Assembly (NCBI GenBank): GCA_019417465.1 | Contig: DXVF01000003.1 | Span: 118,025-182,024, forward strand | From: Clostridiales bacterium | GTDB taxonomy: Bacteria; Bacillota; Clostridia; TANB77; CAG-508 | Direction: 5' to 3' | DNA length: 64,000 nt | In this document: piece after piece, positions 9,584 through 19,921 of the stretch | Position numbering within the stretch: the stretch's first letter is position 1 | How the letters are laid out: every line of letters begins with the position of its first letter | Program-made: the position numbers and the translations under genes | The notes under the pieces: generated by a model | The model's input: only the letters and a program-made list of their open reading frames with translations | Databases searched by the model: none | What the model was told of the DNA's origin: nothing

Positions 9584-10606
9584 TTAGCCATTATCTACTT
9601 CAGGCTCTTGTTTTTCTCTGTTTCCTTTGTCACTTTTTTCCTCTTCATCTTCTTTTTTATCTTTTTTTTCTCTTCCTACCTCATCTTCTTGATCTTCTTT
9701 ATATTCTTGTCTTATTTTTTGTTGTTCTTCAATTATTTTACTTAGTTCTTGTCCTCTTTTTATAAAATCTGACTTTATTATCAATATCGCTGTTACTATA
9801 TAAATATATGATATTGTGCTGTACATGACTTGAAAATACTTAATAGTAAAACCTGTAAATAAATTAACAATTATATAAATAATGTTAAGTATAATTGGAA
9901 GTGTTAATGCATGAAGTGCCATATTAAATGTTGCTTTATATTGCATTGGTATTCGTAATAGCATAGAAGTTATGCGTCCAAGTAATGCAAGCATTATAGC
10001 ATAAATTACTATTGTTATAAAATATATAATAAACATATAAAAATAAAATATACCAAAAAACATAATATAAAAAGTAATTATTTCTTTTCCATTAACAGCA
10101 TTTAATAAATCCTGTTTGTTAAAACTATTTATATCATATTGATTAACAATATCACTATATAAAAAGTCAGTATGTTCATTATCAATCTCTGTTTTTACTA
10201 TCATTTTATCATTTAAAAATATAATTGCATTACTATATTCATTAATCTTTTCTTCATATATTTTTATTTCTTCTTCACTCAATTGTCTAGTTTCAATAAA
10301 TATAGTCATATTTACTAAATCTACATTTTCTAAAACTATTTTTTCATCATTATTTACTGATAATTTTTCATTTTCAAATTTTATTTCTGATATATTCTCA
10401 TCAATATACTTTACTAATTTATTCTTTTCTATGTGTATTTTAAAAGTAAATGCTAATGATATAATAAGTGCAAAGATAGCTATTAACTTTAATATATATA
10501 TAATTTCTTTACTAACTTCGTGTATTGCAAAATCTTGATATTTATCAAAATCTTTTATACTTGCAAATAATTCTTTAAAAAACGAATTATTTTTGTTACC
10601 TTTCAT
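9584..10606 (-). CDS. DUF1189-like membrane protein
   Basis: Polytopic membrane protein of unknown role, 340 residues. It has an N-terminal FFKELFASIKDF segment, one helix near 35-55, a roughly 120-residue soluble part probably outside, and four further helices between about 175 and 285. The arrangement matches the DUF1189 family by hand. The C-terminal 55 residues are strongly charged, rich in Lys and Glu (KEDQEDEVGREKKDKKEDEE). It lies between the PBP gene and ftsH on the same strand, 23 bases before the ftsH start, so it is probably co-transcribed with ftsH. Confidence 0.75.
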   Translation of the reverse strand: MKGNKNNSFFKELFASIKDFDKYQDFAIHEVSKEIIYILKLIAIFALIISLAFTFKIHIEKNKLVKYIDENISEIKFENEKLSVNNDEKIVLENVDLVNMTIFIETRQLSEEEIKIYEEKINEYSNAIIFLNDKMIVKTEIDNEHTDFLYSDIVNQYDINSFNKQDLLNAVNGKEIITFYIMFFGIFYFYMFIIYFITIVIYAIMLALLGRITSMLLRIPMQYKATFNMALHALTLPIILNIIYIIVNLFTGFTIKYFQVMYSTISYIYIVTAILIIKSDFIKRGQELSKIIEEQQKIRQEYKEDQEDEVGREKKDKKEDEEEKSDKGNREKQEPEVDNG

Positions 10607-10670
10607 AATTCAGGCTCCCTTCTGATTTTATAGGTCTTTAATATTTATTATAACCTTTTTTTCTTGTTTT

Positions 10671-10699
10671 ATAGGAAATTGTATCTTACAATTTCCTAT
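10671..10699 (-). other. Perfect hairpin between PBP and DUF1189 genes
   Basis: A 13-bp perfect stem (ATAGGAAATTGTA with a 3-base loop) lies in the 112-base spacer. It has no T run on either strand, so it is not a canonical terminator. It may be an mRNA-stabilising or processing hairpin. Confidence 0.5.
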
Positions 10700-10718
10700 A
10701 AAGCATTAATGTATTTTA

Positions 10719-13301
10719 TTATTCATCTGTGTTTAGCACATTTTCCAAATTATTACCATCATTAGATTTTTTATTAATTGTAAGTGTTACAATTGTACCT
10801 TCTTTTACCTCTTCTCCTGCTTTTCTACTTTGTTTTAATACCACTCCATTTTCTTTTGAGCTATCATTTCCATCTATTATTTTATATCTTAATTCAGATG
10901 CATCTAATATTAATTCTGCTTCGCTTTGTTTTTTTCCTACAACATTAGGAACTTTTACTTTAGTAACTTCTTCAGATTCATCTATTTCTGGAGTATCTAT
11001 TCCATTGATTATATTTGTATCGATTTCAGGTTCTATATGTACATCACATACTTCTGTTATTGTATTATATTTACTTCCAGAACTTGTTTTCCAAATTGCA
11101 TTTTTTTCTTTTTCAGGTTGCTCAAGAACTGTTCTTTCTTCTACATTAGTACAATATTCATTGGCAATTTTTCCTGTTTCCTTGCATATTTTTATTTTTG
11201 CATGTCCGTCACAAGCTGATGGCACTGTTCCTGATACAAATTCTTCAGTATATGTATTAGTACAAGAACTTGTAGCAGATTTTCCTGAATCTTTGCAAAT
11301 TTTTGCAGTTACTATATTGCTTGGTTTTTCAAAAGTCTTTTTAGGCAAATCTTTATGAATATCTTGCATAATAGCTGCCCAAATTTTTGCTGAAGGATTT
11401 CCACTATAATTTATATATTCTGCTTTATCAAATCCAAACCAAGTTGCTGCCGCATAATATGGAGTAATTCCACATAACCATCTATCATAATTATCATCTG
11501 TTGTACCTGTTTTGGCTCCTACATCCATTCCTGATATTGAACAATTGGTAGCTGTTCCATTTGAACCTGTAACTGGTGATTTTAATATACTTTTTGTAAT
11601 ATATGCTGTTCCTTCTGACATTACTCTTCTTTTCTCTTGTTTTGGTTCTAGAACCGTTTTTCCTTGTGAATCTACTAATTTACTATAAAAAGTAGGTGTA
11701 ATATATTCTCCACCATTTGCAATAGTTGCATATGCACCTGCCATTTCTAATGGGGTAGCACCATTTGTAAGACCTCCTAAAACTAATGCTAAACCATTAT
11801 CTGCTTTATCGTCTAGATGATTTAACCCTAATTGTTTTAGAAATTTAATAGAATTTTCTGGTCCCAATTCTGACATTATTTTTACTTCCACAACATTAGA
11901 AGAAATTTCTATAGCTTTTCTTACAGTAATAAGACCTTTGTATCCTGATGAATTTTTTGGGTTATATGTCCCATTAAATGTTGTTGGAGAATCATCATAT
12001 ACTGTACTTGCTGTTATTATTTTATTTTCTAGGGCTGGTGCAATAGAAGCTATTGGTTTGATAGAAGACCCTGGTTGTCTTGCACTATTAATTCTATTTA
12101 AGCCTAAAGCATTTACATCTGTACCAAGGCCTCCCATGCAACCTACTACATTGCCTGTTTTATAATCTATAATTACCATTGCAGATTGACTATGTGCACC
12201 TTCATTCTTTTTTGACTTTACAATATATTTATCTTTCACATATTCTTCTTGCATTCTGCTTTGTATGGAAGACACCTGTGTAGTATATAATTTATATCCT
12301 CCGCCATATAAACGACTTTTAGCATATTCATATGACATACCTTTTTCTTCTACCATTTGATTTACAACTTCTTCAATTGCTGCTGCTAAGTGATATGACA
12401 TATCTGTTCCACTAGATAAATCACCTTGTTTAAAATTTAGTCCTACATCCACTTCGCTAACTGCCTTATTATAATCTTCATTACTTATAATTCCCAATTC
12501 TTTCATTTTGTCTAAAACAGTTTTTGTTCTTTTCTTTATTTTTTCTGCATTATCTGTTTCTGTAAATGGATTATAATTATTAGGTGAATGGTTTATTCCT
12601 GCTAAGAAAGCACTTTCTGCTAAAGTAAGCTCTTTTGCAGATTTGCCAAAATAGTACTCTGATGCAACTTCTACACCACAAATATTTTTTCCATATCCTC
12701 CAAGATAGATAATATTTAAGTATAGTTCTAGTATTTGACTTTTTGATATTATTTTCTCTATTTGATATGCTCTTGACATTTCTCTTATTTTTCTTTGTAC
12801 ACCTGCTTTTCCTTCGTCTTCTTTTTCATTAGTAATATTCTTAACTAATTGTTGTGTTATTGTACTTCCACCAAAAGAAGAGCTTCCTTTATTAAATATG
12901 TAAGTGATTGTTGCTGCTGCTGATCTTTTTATATCTACTCCATGATGTTCATAAAATCTTTCATCTTCAATTGCAATAAAAGCTTTTGGTAAATATTCTG
13001 GCATATCATTAAGTGTAATTATTTTTCTATTCTCATCACCAGTTAATTCTTTAATTAAATTTCCTTCACTATCATAAACAAAAGTATTTGAATTGCTTAT
13101 TAATAGGTCTTCTTTTGACATAGCAAATTTATCACTAAAAAATATACCTGCAAAAATTCCTGCTCCAATTAAACATATTAATATAAAAATTAAGATTAAT
13201 ATTATAATAATCTTCTTTATTATTTTAGCTTCGCTATTTTTTTTGCCATTTTTACTTTTATGTTTATTTATATTTTTAGTTTTTTTATTTTTTTCTCCCA
13301 T
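10719..13301 (-). CDS. Class A penicillin-binding protein with C-terminal PASTA domain
   Basis: Bifunctional peptidoglycan glycosyltransferase and transpeptidase, 860 residues. A Lys-rich cytosolic start precedes one membrane helix (about 28-55). The glycosyltransferase domain has EDERFYEHHGVD and GGSTITQQLVKN. The transpeptidase domain has the active-site SSIK (in ARQPGSSIKPI), SSN (in EISSNVVEVK) and KTGT (in VGAKTGTTDD). The C-terminus has a Cys-rich linker and a single PASTA-type repeat beginning VKVPNVVGKKQSEAE. The family is PBP1A/PonA-like. The AAAGGG ribosome site lies just before the ATG. It follows dprA in the same direction. Confidence 0.95.
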   Translation of the reverse strand: MGEKNKKTKNINKHKSKNGKKNSEAKIIKKIIIILILIFILICLIGAGIFAGIFFSDKFAMSKEDLLISNSNTFVYDSEGNLIKELTGDENRKIITLNDMPEYLPKAFIAIEDERFYEHHGVDIKRSAAATITYIFNKGSSSFGGSTITQQLVKNITNEKEDEGKAGVQRKIREMSRAYQIEKIISKSQILELYLNIIYLGGYGKNICGVEVASEYYFGKSAKELTLAESAFLAGINHSPNNYNPFTETDNAEKIKKRTKTVLDKMKELGIISNEDYNKAVSEVDVGLNFKQGDLSSGTDMSYHLAAAIEEVVNQMVEEKGMSYEYAKSRLYGGGYKLYTTQVSSIQSRMQEEYVKDKYIVKSKKNEGAHSQSAMVIIDYKTGNVVGCMGGLGTDVNALGLNRINSARQPGSSIKPIASIAPALENKIITASTVYDDSPTTFNGTYNPKNSSGYKGLITVRKAIEISSNVVEVKIMSELGPENSIKFLKQLGLNHLDDKADNGLALVLGGLTNGATPLEMAGAYATIANGGEYITPTFYSKLVDSQGKTVLEPKQEKRRVMSEGTAYITKSILKSPVTGSNGTATNCSISGMDVGAKTGTTDDNYDRWLCGITPYYAAATWFGFDKAEYINYSGNPSAKIWAAIMQDIHKDLPKKTFEKPSNIVTAKICKDSGKSATSSCTNTYTEEFVSGTVPSACDGHAKIKICKETGKIANEYCTNVEERTVLEQPEKEKNAIWKTSSGSKYNTITEVCDVHIEPEIDTNIINGIDTPEIDESEEVTKVKVPNVVGKKQSEAELILDASELRYKIIDGNDSSKENGVVLKQSRKAGEEVKEGTIVTLTINKKSNDGNNLENVLNTDE

Positions 13302-13408
13302 AAAACCCTTTCCTTTCTAGTTAAAATATACAATATTTTTTTATTTAACTAAACTGCTATTTTATTATATTACAAATTCTAAAAAAGTAAAAGTATTTTA
13401 ATAAAATT

Positions 13409-14285
13409 TTAATATATATCTTCTAATATATCACTTACATTTGTAACAACTTTTGCGCCTTCTTTTATAATTTGGTTAGTTCCTATTGAATTTAGACTAG
13501 TAATATTTCCTGGCACAGCATATACATCTTTTCCCTGTTCTAGTGCAAAATCAACAGTAATTAAAGATCCACTCTTTTCTTTTGCCTCTATTACTATAAC
13601 TCCATCTGATAAACCACTTATAATTCTATTTCTTTCTGGAAAATTTTTCTTTTCAGGTTTTGTCCACAAGATATACTCTGACAATATAGCTCCACCTTTA
13701 TTTATAATTTTTTCAGCTAATATTTTGTTTTCTTTTGGATAAATATTATTTAAGCCGTGAACCTAAAACAGCAATAGTTTTTGCTTTTTCTTTTATTGCT
13801 CCTAAATGTGAATATGTATCAATTCCTTTAGCTAAACCACTAATTACATAGATATCTTTACTTGTAAGTTCATATGATAATTTTTTAGCAATTATTCTTC
13901 CATAATCTGTACATTCTCTACTTCCTACAATTGCAATAGATTTTTTATTTAAGATATCTATATTTCCTTTTAGGTATAGAACAATTGGATAGTCGTATAT
14001 ATGTCTTAATTTGATTGGGTATTCTTTATCATTTATTGTAATCACTTTTATATTATCTTTAATCATATATTCTATATATTTATATATATTACTTTTATTT
14101 TTTACTGAAAGTATCGTTTCAATCACTGTTTCATTTATATATTTATTTTTTCTTAATTCATATTCATCAAGATTGTATATAACTTTAGGATCTTGATAAC
14201 ATTTTATCAAATTAATAACAGTCTTACTTTTTAACTTCAAATTAGATAACCAAATCCAATATTTATTTTCCTCTACTGATAACAT
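13409..14285 (-). CDS. dprA: DNA-processing protein DprA, split by one +1 shift
   Basis: Loads RecA on incoming single-stranded DNA during transformation. The Rossmann-like core shows IAIVGSRECTDYG, VISGLAKGIDTYSH and FPERNRIISGLSDGVIVIEA, with the C-terminal AVPGNITSLNSIGTNQLI-type segment. An in-frame CGG at 13755-13757 breaks the frame. Skipping its C gives TIAVLGSGLNNIYPKEN, the usual family motif, and a 291-residue protein. It is short because it lacks the C-terminal winged helix of some DprA proteins, and ends soon after the SDILEDIY segment. comFC elsewhere in the window is a second competence-type gene. Whether this organism is transformable is not shown. Confidence 0.9.
13755..13757 (-). 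other. In-frame CGG, +1 shift site 7 (dprA)
   Basis: Coding strand reads GGT TCA C GGC TTA AAT. The +1 frame gives the conserved Val-Leu-Gly-Ser-Gly-Leu. It is the only site where the Gly codon is GGC. Confidence 0.9.
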
Positions 14286-14468
14286 AAAACTCCTTTTTTA
14301 CCCTTATCTATAATAAATTTGAGTTATGTATATTATAGAAAAAGAGTGCATAATATTTTTATTTGCCCCCTTATTTCTACACTTATGTTTTTAATAAATC
14401 TATTTGAATAACAAATATAACTTTTATGATATGACATGATATTTCAATTCATTTCCTAAACGAATATT

Positions 14469-15314
14469 TTAATTTTTCAATTTACATGCCTTTACTACAT
14501 TATCCATTAACATGGCTATTGTCATCGGTCCTACTCCTCCTGGAACTGGTGTTATGTATGATGCTATTTTCTCTACTTCCTCAAAATCAACATCTCCCTC
14601 TAACTTTCCATCTTTATTTCGATTAATACCTACATCAATTACTACTGCACCTTCTTTAACCATATCTTTTGTGACAAATTTTGCTTTTCCTAGTGCTGCT
14701 ACTATGATATCTGCTTTTTTTGTTATTTCTGCTATATTTTTAGTTTTAGAATGACATACTGTAACAGTTACATCTTTCTTTAATAAACATTGTATTAATG
14801 GTTTTCCAACTATATTACTTCTACCTATTATAACTGCATTTTTTCCTTCCATGTCGATATTATATCTTTCCAGCATCTTTATTACTCCATATGGTGTACA
14901 TGATACAAAAGAATCTTCCCCAATAACCAATTTTCCTACATTTATAGGATTAAATCCATCGACATCTTTTTCAGGACATATTTTATTAAAAGCTTTATAA
15001 ATATCTAAATGCTTAGGAATTGGACTTTGTAATAATATTCCATGAATATCTTCTCTATTATTTAGATTTTCTATTACTTCTAATAATTTTTGCATAGTTG
15101 TAGTTTCATCTAATAAAATTTCTTCATATTCAATTCCAATTTCTTCACAAGCTTTACTTTTATTTTTTACATATACTTTAGAAGCTTTGTCATCTCCTAC
15201 CATTATAACAGCAAGTTTAGGAAATATACCTTCTTGCTTTAATTTTTCTACTTCTTCTTTTAACTCTAAACGTATACTTTTAGCCAATTCTTTACCATTA
15301 ATAATTTCTGCCAT
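14469..15314 (-). CDS. folD: Methylene-THF dehydrogenase/cyclohydrolase FolD
   Basis: Interconverts methylene-, methenyl- and formyl-tetrahydrofolate for purine and one-carbon metabolism. At 281 residues it has normal length. It shows the active-site Lys segment SKVYVKNKSKACEEIG, the ILLQSPIPKHLD motif, the NADP-binding VIIGRSNIVGKPL and the C-terminal TPVPGGVGPMTIAMLMDN. The start MAEIINGKELAKSIR fits the family. It lies between dinB and dprA on the same strand with spacers of 146 and 183 bases, so it may have its own promoter. Confidence 0.96.
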   Translation of the reverse strand: MAEIINGKELAKSIRLELKEEVEKLKQEGIFPKLAVIMVGDDKASKVYVKNKSKACEEIGIEYEEILLDETTTMQKLLEVIENLNNREDIHGILLQSPIPKHLDIYKAFNKICPEKDVDGFNPINVGKLVIGEDSFVSCTPYGVIKMLERYNIDMEGKNAVIIGRSNIVGKPLIQCLLKKDVTVTVCHSKTKNIAEITKKADIIVAALGKAKFVTKDMVKEGAVVIDVGINRNKDGKLEGDVDFEEVEKIASYITPVPGGVGPMTIAMLMDNVVKACKLKN

Positions 15315-15460
15315 TTTACTTTTAATGATATATTTTATATCATATCTCCTTTCCTAATTTATCTTTATACTAATTAAAACTAATTTTATTTCTAATACAA
15401 ATTTAAAGCATTATAATGTAATTTTAAATAAAGATTCTTTATTAATGAACCTTTTTTTAT

Positions 15461-16673
15461 TTATTCATCTTTAAAATTTATTTGATTTTTTATTTTTAAA
15501 CTGCCTGCTCTTGTAATAGCATAATATCCATATTTTTGTTTTATTTTGTCTAAAGTCCCATCTAATTTTTCTTGCTTTTTATCATTTTCTAGATCAAAAA
15601 TAGAAATCTGTTTCTGTTTTTTAGAAACTAATCCATCTACTCTTATGCCTATTAATCTTATATTATCACCTTTATGCAATTGTTCTAATAATTTTTTAGC
15701 TTCTTTATATATTATTTTTGTACTATCTGTTGCAACATCCATTTTTCTCTGATGTGAAATAACCTTAAATTCATTATTTTTTATATGTACATTAACTACT
15801 GCTGCTAATAATTCATGTGCTCTTAATCTATATGTTACTTGTTCTGTTAAACCTAGTAATACTTCTTCTAATTTTGATATATCAGATATGTCATGTGGCA
15901 AAGTAATTGAATTTCCTATTCCTTTTGGTTTTTCCTTTTTATTGTTTACTGGTTCATTACTAATACCATTTGCATATTCCCATATCATTTTACCATATTT
16001 ACCATATATAGCAAGTAATTTGTTCTGATCTTGTTTAGCTAAGTCTCCTATTTTATATATACCCATTTTTTGCAATTTTGGGAGCATTTTTCTTCCTACC
16101 ATAAATAAATCTGATATTGGTAAATTCCACATTTTTTCTTGTATTTCATTTTCGAATAAAGTATGTATTTTATCTGGTTTTTGAAAATCTGATGCCATTT
16201 TTGCTAAAAGTTTATTGCTACTTACTCCAACATTTACAGTAAATCCTAATTCATTTTTTACTCTTTCTTTTATTTCTATAGCTTTATCTATTAACTTATC
16301 ATTTTTATTAAGGAAATTAGTTAAATCTAAAAAGCATTCATCTATTGAAAATCTTTCTATTACATCTGTATATTCTAATAGTAAATTAAATAATTGAATA
16401 GAATATTTTTTATATACATTAAAATTGCTCCCAAATATTTGTATTCCGAGGGCATTTTTTTCTTGCAAAATATATAGGTTCACCCGTTTTTATTCCAAAT
16501 TGTTTAGCAATATTACTTTTTGCAAGAACTACACCTTTTCTTTGTGCTTCATCTCCACCAATTATTGCTGGAATAGTTCTTATATCTATATTACTTCCTT
16601 GTTTTAACATTTCTACTGCTGTCCATGATAAAAATGCATTATTTACATCGACATGTAAAATTTTTCTTTCCAA
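15461..16673 (-). CDS. dinB: Y-family DNA polymerase IV, split by one +1 shift
   Basis: Error-prone translesion polymerase. The palm has HVDVNNAFLSWTAVEML (metal-binding Asp), and the second catalytic motif is ERFSIDECFLDLT. The helix-hairpin-helix segment contains FMVGRKMLPKLQKMGI, and the little-finger domain follows. An in-frame CGG at 16446-16448 breaks the frame after FARKKCP. Skipping its C gives ARKKCPGIQIFGSNFNVYKKYS and a 403-residue protein of normal length. Without the shift only 84 residues with no second catalytic motif are made. It lies just downstream of the ylmH-like gene. Confidence 0.92.
16446..16448 (-). other. In-frame CGG, +1 shift site 8 (dinB)
   Basis: Coding strand reads TGC CCT C GGA ATA CAA. 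The +1 frame gives Cys-Pro-Gly-Ile-Gln; the zero frame stops nine codons after the CGG. Confidence 0.9.
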
Positions 16674-16723
16674 AATGTATCACCTTGTTTATTATAGAAC
16701 ATATGTTTTGTTTTGTCAATAAT

Positions 16724-17530
16724 TTATTTATAAAAATTTATTATTATAGGAATTCTACCTTTCTTCGTTTGATCTAAAACCTGATTTATAAAGAATTTCC
16801 CTTTTCCTCTTATTGTTATTTTATCATTTTCTTTTATCATTTTTGTATTTTTCACTATACACTCACTATTTACAAACACTCTCTCACTGGAAATAATATT
16901 ATTTGCCTTACTTCTTGAAGTCTTGCAAATTTCTGATACTATGTTATCTAATCTTAAAGATGATACTATAATTTTAGCTTCTTGCATATTTTGAATTTTG
17001 TTGCTTATATTTTCTAAGCTTACAATTTCTACTTTACTATTTTGAAATCTTTTTAATGTAAGTATATTTGTATACAAAAATTTTTCTATATCTTTTAATA
17101 TCAAAATATCTGCACCGTTTTCGTGTATTACTATATCACCTATTTTTTCTCTTTTTATTCCAAGTTTTATTAATCCACCTAAATATGTTCTATGATTTAA
17201 TTTTTCTATATTTTCTTTTGCAGGTTTAATTCTAATTACAGTAATTATGTTATCTAAATTAAATTTATTTTCTTCAAATATAAATTTTAATTTTTCTGGA
17301 TACAGAATTAAAATTTTACGTTCTGCTTTTTCATATCCACCAAACGAGACAAAATCCTGTTTAAAAAAAATCAGTACTTTTCTTAATATATTTTCTTGGT
17401 GTTCATCTAAAAAGTCTGTATATTCTATTTTATTTCTTTTTTCACAAGCTTCAATCTTATCTAATAATTTTGCTACTAAAAGTCTTTCTTCTTCTTTTTT
17501 ATATTTTTCTAATATATCTCTTTTTTGCAT
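16724..17530 (-). CDS. ylmH: YlmH-like S4-domain RNA-binding protein
   Basis: A 268-residue protein with the YlmH layout: an N-terminal domain (VSFGGYEKAERKILILYP), a middle domain with HRTYLGGLIKLGIKREKIGDI and a C-terminal S4 domain (LRLDNIVSEICKTSRSKANNII). Family members act in ribosome-associated quality control and cell division in Gram-positive bacteria; this role is inferred from similarity. The start lies 12 bases after the dxs stop, so it is translated from the same transcript as dxs. Elsewhere the gene usually sits in the division cluster, so this location is unusual. Confidence 0.85.
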   Translation of the reverse strand: MQKRDILEKYKKEEERLLVAKLLDKIEACEKRNKIEYTDFLDEHQENILRKVLIFFKQDFVSFGGYEKAERKILILYPEKLKFIFEENKFNLDNIITVIRIKPAKENIEKLNHRTYLGGLIKLGIKREKIGDIVIHENGADILILKDIEKFLYTNILTLKRFQNSKVEIVSLENISNKIQNMQEAKIIVSSLRLDNIVSEICKTSRSKANNIISSERVFVNSECIVKNTKMIKENDKITIRGKGKFFINQVLDQTKKGRIPIIINFYK

Positions 17531-17542
17531 AATTTTTTAATA

Positions 17543-19429
17543 TTACCTCATTACTTTTTCTTGTATGCATACTTCTTTTTTTACATTCCTAACAATTGAA
17601 TTTACATCTAATCCATAACACATTTCTAATTCTTCTACAGATCCATGTTTTACAAATGTATCTTTATATCCATATGATTTTATAATCACATTCTGTATAT
17701 CGCTTTCCACAATCAATTCTTGAACTGATGTAGCAAGTCCACCTCGCAAAATTCCATCTTCAATAGTTATTACTTTATTAGTCTTATTTATAGACTCTAA
17801 TATAGATTTTTTATCAAATGGTTTTAAAAATCTAGCATTTATTACTTCACATGAAATTCCAGACTCTTCTAATAAATTAGAAACCTCTAAAGCTCTTGAT
17901 ACCATTTTTCCAATTCCTACAATTGTTATATCCGTTCCTTCTTTTAATATTTCTGCTCTTCCCAAATTGATAACTTCATGATTTTCAAATTTTATCTTGC
18001 CTTCACCACCTCTTGGATATCTAATAACAACAGGTGACTTTAAATTAACTGCAAATTCTAACATCTGCTCTAATTCTTTAAAATCTTTAGGTGCTAATAT
18101 GCTTAAGTTTGGTACTAAAGAAAAAAAAGATAAATCTAAAGTTCCTTGATGTGTTTCACCATCATTTCCTACAACTCCTGCTCTATCTACACACATAACT
18201 ACTGGTAAATTCTGAAGACATATATCATGAATAACTTGGTCATATCCTCTTTGATAAAATGATGAATATATTGGAATAACTGGTATTAATCCACTCTTTG
18301 CCATTCCAGATGCTAATCCTAGCGCATGCTGTTCTGCAATTCCTACATCAAAAAATCTTTCTGGAAACTGTTTCTTAAATTTAGAAAGACCTGTTCCATC
18401 ACACATTGCAGCCGTTATAGCTACAATTTTTCTATTTTCTTTTGCCAGATCTACTAATTTTTCCCCAAATACTTTTGAATAATCAGATTTTTTCTTCTTT
18501 TTTCCTTTTCCAGTTTTTATATCAAAACTAGATGTACTATGAAATTTATCTGGATTTTCTTCTGCTGGTTTATATCCTTTTCCCTTTTTGGTAACAACAT
18601 GCACAAGTACTGGTCCTCTTAACTTTTTGGCCATTTCTAATAAGTCTTGCACTTTTTCTATATCATTTCCATTAATTGGTCCTAAATACTGAAAACCTAA
18701 ATCTTCAAAAAACATATTAGGTATAAATAATTGTTTTATTCCATATTTTATCTTTCTGGAGATTCTTATAATTAACTTACCTATATATGGAATTTTATTT
18801 AGTGTTCTTTTTAAATACTGGTTAGATTTTGTATATGCTTTTCTAGTTCTTATTTTACTTAAAAGCATAGAAATTCCTCCAACATTTCTTGCTATACTCA
18901 TTTCATTATCATTTAGTATAACAATTAAATTAGTATTACTACATCCTGCATCATTTAACGCCTCTAGTGCCATCCCTCCAGTTAATGCTCCATCTCCTAT
19001 TACTGCAATAATATTATTATCTTCTTTTTTTATATCCCTTGCTCTTGCCATTCCAAGTGCTACAGAAATTGATGTACTACTATGCCCAGTATTAAAGGAA
19101 TCATATTCTGATTCTGATGTTTTTGGAAATCCTGCTAATCCATCTAACTGTCTTAATGTACTAAATTTATCTTTCCTACCTGTTAATATTTTGTGTACAT
19201 ATGACTGATGACCAACATCCCAGATTATTTTATCATCTGGCATATTAAAAACGCTATGTAGCGCTATTGTAAGTTCTACCACACCTAAGTTTGAAGCTAA
19301 ATGTCCTCCTGTTTTTGAAACATTTTCTATAATAAAATATCTAATTTCTTCTGCTAGTTTTTCCTTTTCTTTTATATCAAGATTTTTTAAATCTTCTGGC
19401 ATATTTACTTTTTCTAATATATTGTCCAT
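17543..19429 (-). CDS. dxs: 1-deoxy-D-xylulose-5-phosphate synthase
   Basis: First step of the MEP isoprenoid pathway, condensing pyruvate and glyceraldehyde 3-phosphate with thiamine diphosphate. At 628 residues it has normal length. The ThDP-binding motif is GDGALTGGMALEALNDAG with a later LNDNEMSIARNVGG. The transketolase central domain has the catalytic GIAEQHALGLASGMA, and the C-terminal domain contains RYPRGG and ITIEDGILRGGLATS. The N-terminus includes HPSYV-type GHQSYVHKILTGR. The start has an AAGGCGGAAG ribosome site. ylmH-like follows in the same operon. Confidence 0.97.
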   Translation of the reverse strand: MDNILEKVNMPEDLKNLDIKEKEKLAEEIRYFIIENVSKTGGHLASNLGVVELTIALHSVFNMPDDKIIWDVGHQSYVHKILTGRKDKFSTLRQLDGLAGFPKTSESEYDSFNTGHSSTSISVALGMARARDIKKEDNNIIAVIGDGALTGGMALEALNDAGCSNTNLIVILNDNEMSIARNVGGISMLLSKIRTRKAYTKSNQYLKRTLNKIPYIGKLIIRISRKIKYGIKQLFIPNMFFEDLGFQYLGPINGNDIEKVQDLLEMAKKLRGPVLVHVVTKKGKGYKPAEENPDKFHSTSSFDIKTGKGKKKKKSDYSKVFGEKLVDLAKENRKIVAITAAMCDGTGLSKFKKQFPERFFDVGIAEQHALGLASGMAKSGLIPVIPIYSSFYQRGYDQVIHDICLQNLPVVMCVDRAGVVGNDGETHQGTLDLSFFSLVPNLSILAPKDFKELEQMLEFAVNLKSPVVIRYPRGGEGKIKFENHEVINLGRAEILKEGTDITIVGIGKMVSRALEVSNLLEESGISCEVINARFLKPFDKKSILESINKTNKVITIEDGILRGGLATSVQELIVESDIQNVIIKSYGYKDTFVKHGSVEELEMCYGLDVNSIVRNVKKEVCIQEKVMR

Positions 19430-19669
19430 AACATCTTCCGCCTTTTATTTCTAATTAAGCTATATAATAGCATATTATTTAGTATTTGTCTATTGCATAA
19501 ACTATCATTTCTAGCTTATGCATGTGTCAAGTATAATTTTTTATTCGAATTTTATGTTAATTTATGTTACAATATAGGTATGTACTAACATTTTATATAA
19601 ATTTTCCTTTTTCAGCTAAAGATTAGTCTCAGCATTAGTACAAAATTTAAATTTTTGGAGGAATTTATT

Positions 19670-19864
19670 ATGACAACGAACGAATTCACAAAAAGGTGGG
19701 ATCATAATCATGGTTTCACTTACGAAGAGGCGCTTGATAAAGTGCATGTCGTAAATGAAGCTTTTGATGTGAGCAATTCAAAATCTTGCTGGAATCCAGC
19801 GAGATTTGTACCAGACCCATGTAAAAAAGATGTGTATAAAGTAATTATCACTACAAAAAAGTAG
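19670..19864 (+). CDS. Small hypothetical protein, 64 residues
   Basis: Not recognised. It is plus-strand, between dxs and eno. The ATG at 19670 is preceded by GGAGG at a good distance, and a strong terminator follows at 19895-19918, which supports a real gene. The sequence (FTKRWDHNHGFTYEEALDKV, then NSKSCWNPARFVPDPCKK) has two Cys, several Trp and no signal peptide, and looks like a small soluble domain. The upstream leader contains TGTACTA and a distant TAGTACA that could pair, with an AT-rich -10-like TACAAT near 19568. No relatives can be inferred from sequence alone. Confidence 0.65.
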   Translation: MTTNEFTKRWDHNHGFTYEEALDKVHVVNEAFDVSNSKSCWNPARFVPDPCKKDVYKVIITTKK

Positions 19865-19894
19865 TAATAATCACTTTTCCTCCACATCTTTTTT

Positions 19895-19918
19895 CTCCCT
19901 CGCAAGAGGGAGTTTTTC
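19895..19918 (+). terminator. Intrinsic terminator after small ORF
   Basis: CTCCCTC, loop GCAA, GAGGGAG and then TTTTTC on the plus strand. It is convergent with the end of eno. Confidence 0.9.
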
Positions 19919-19921
19919 TTT

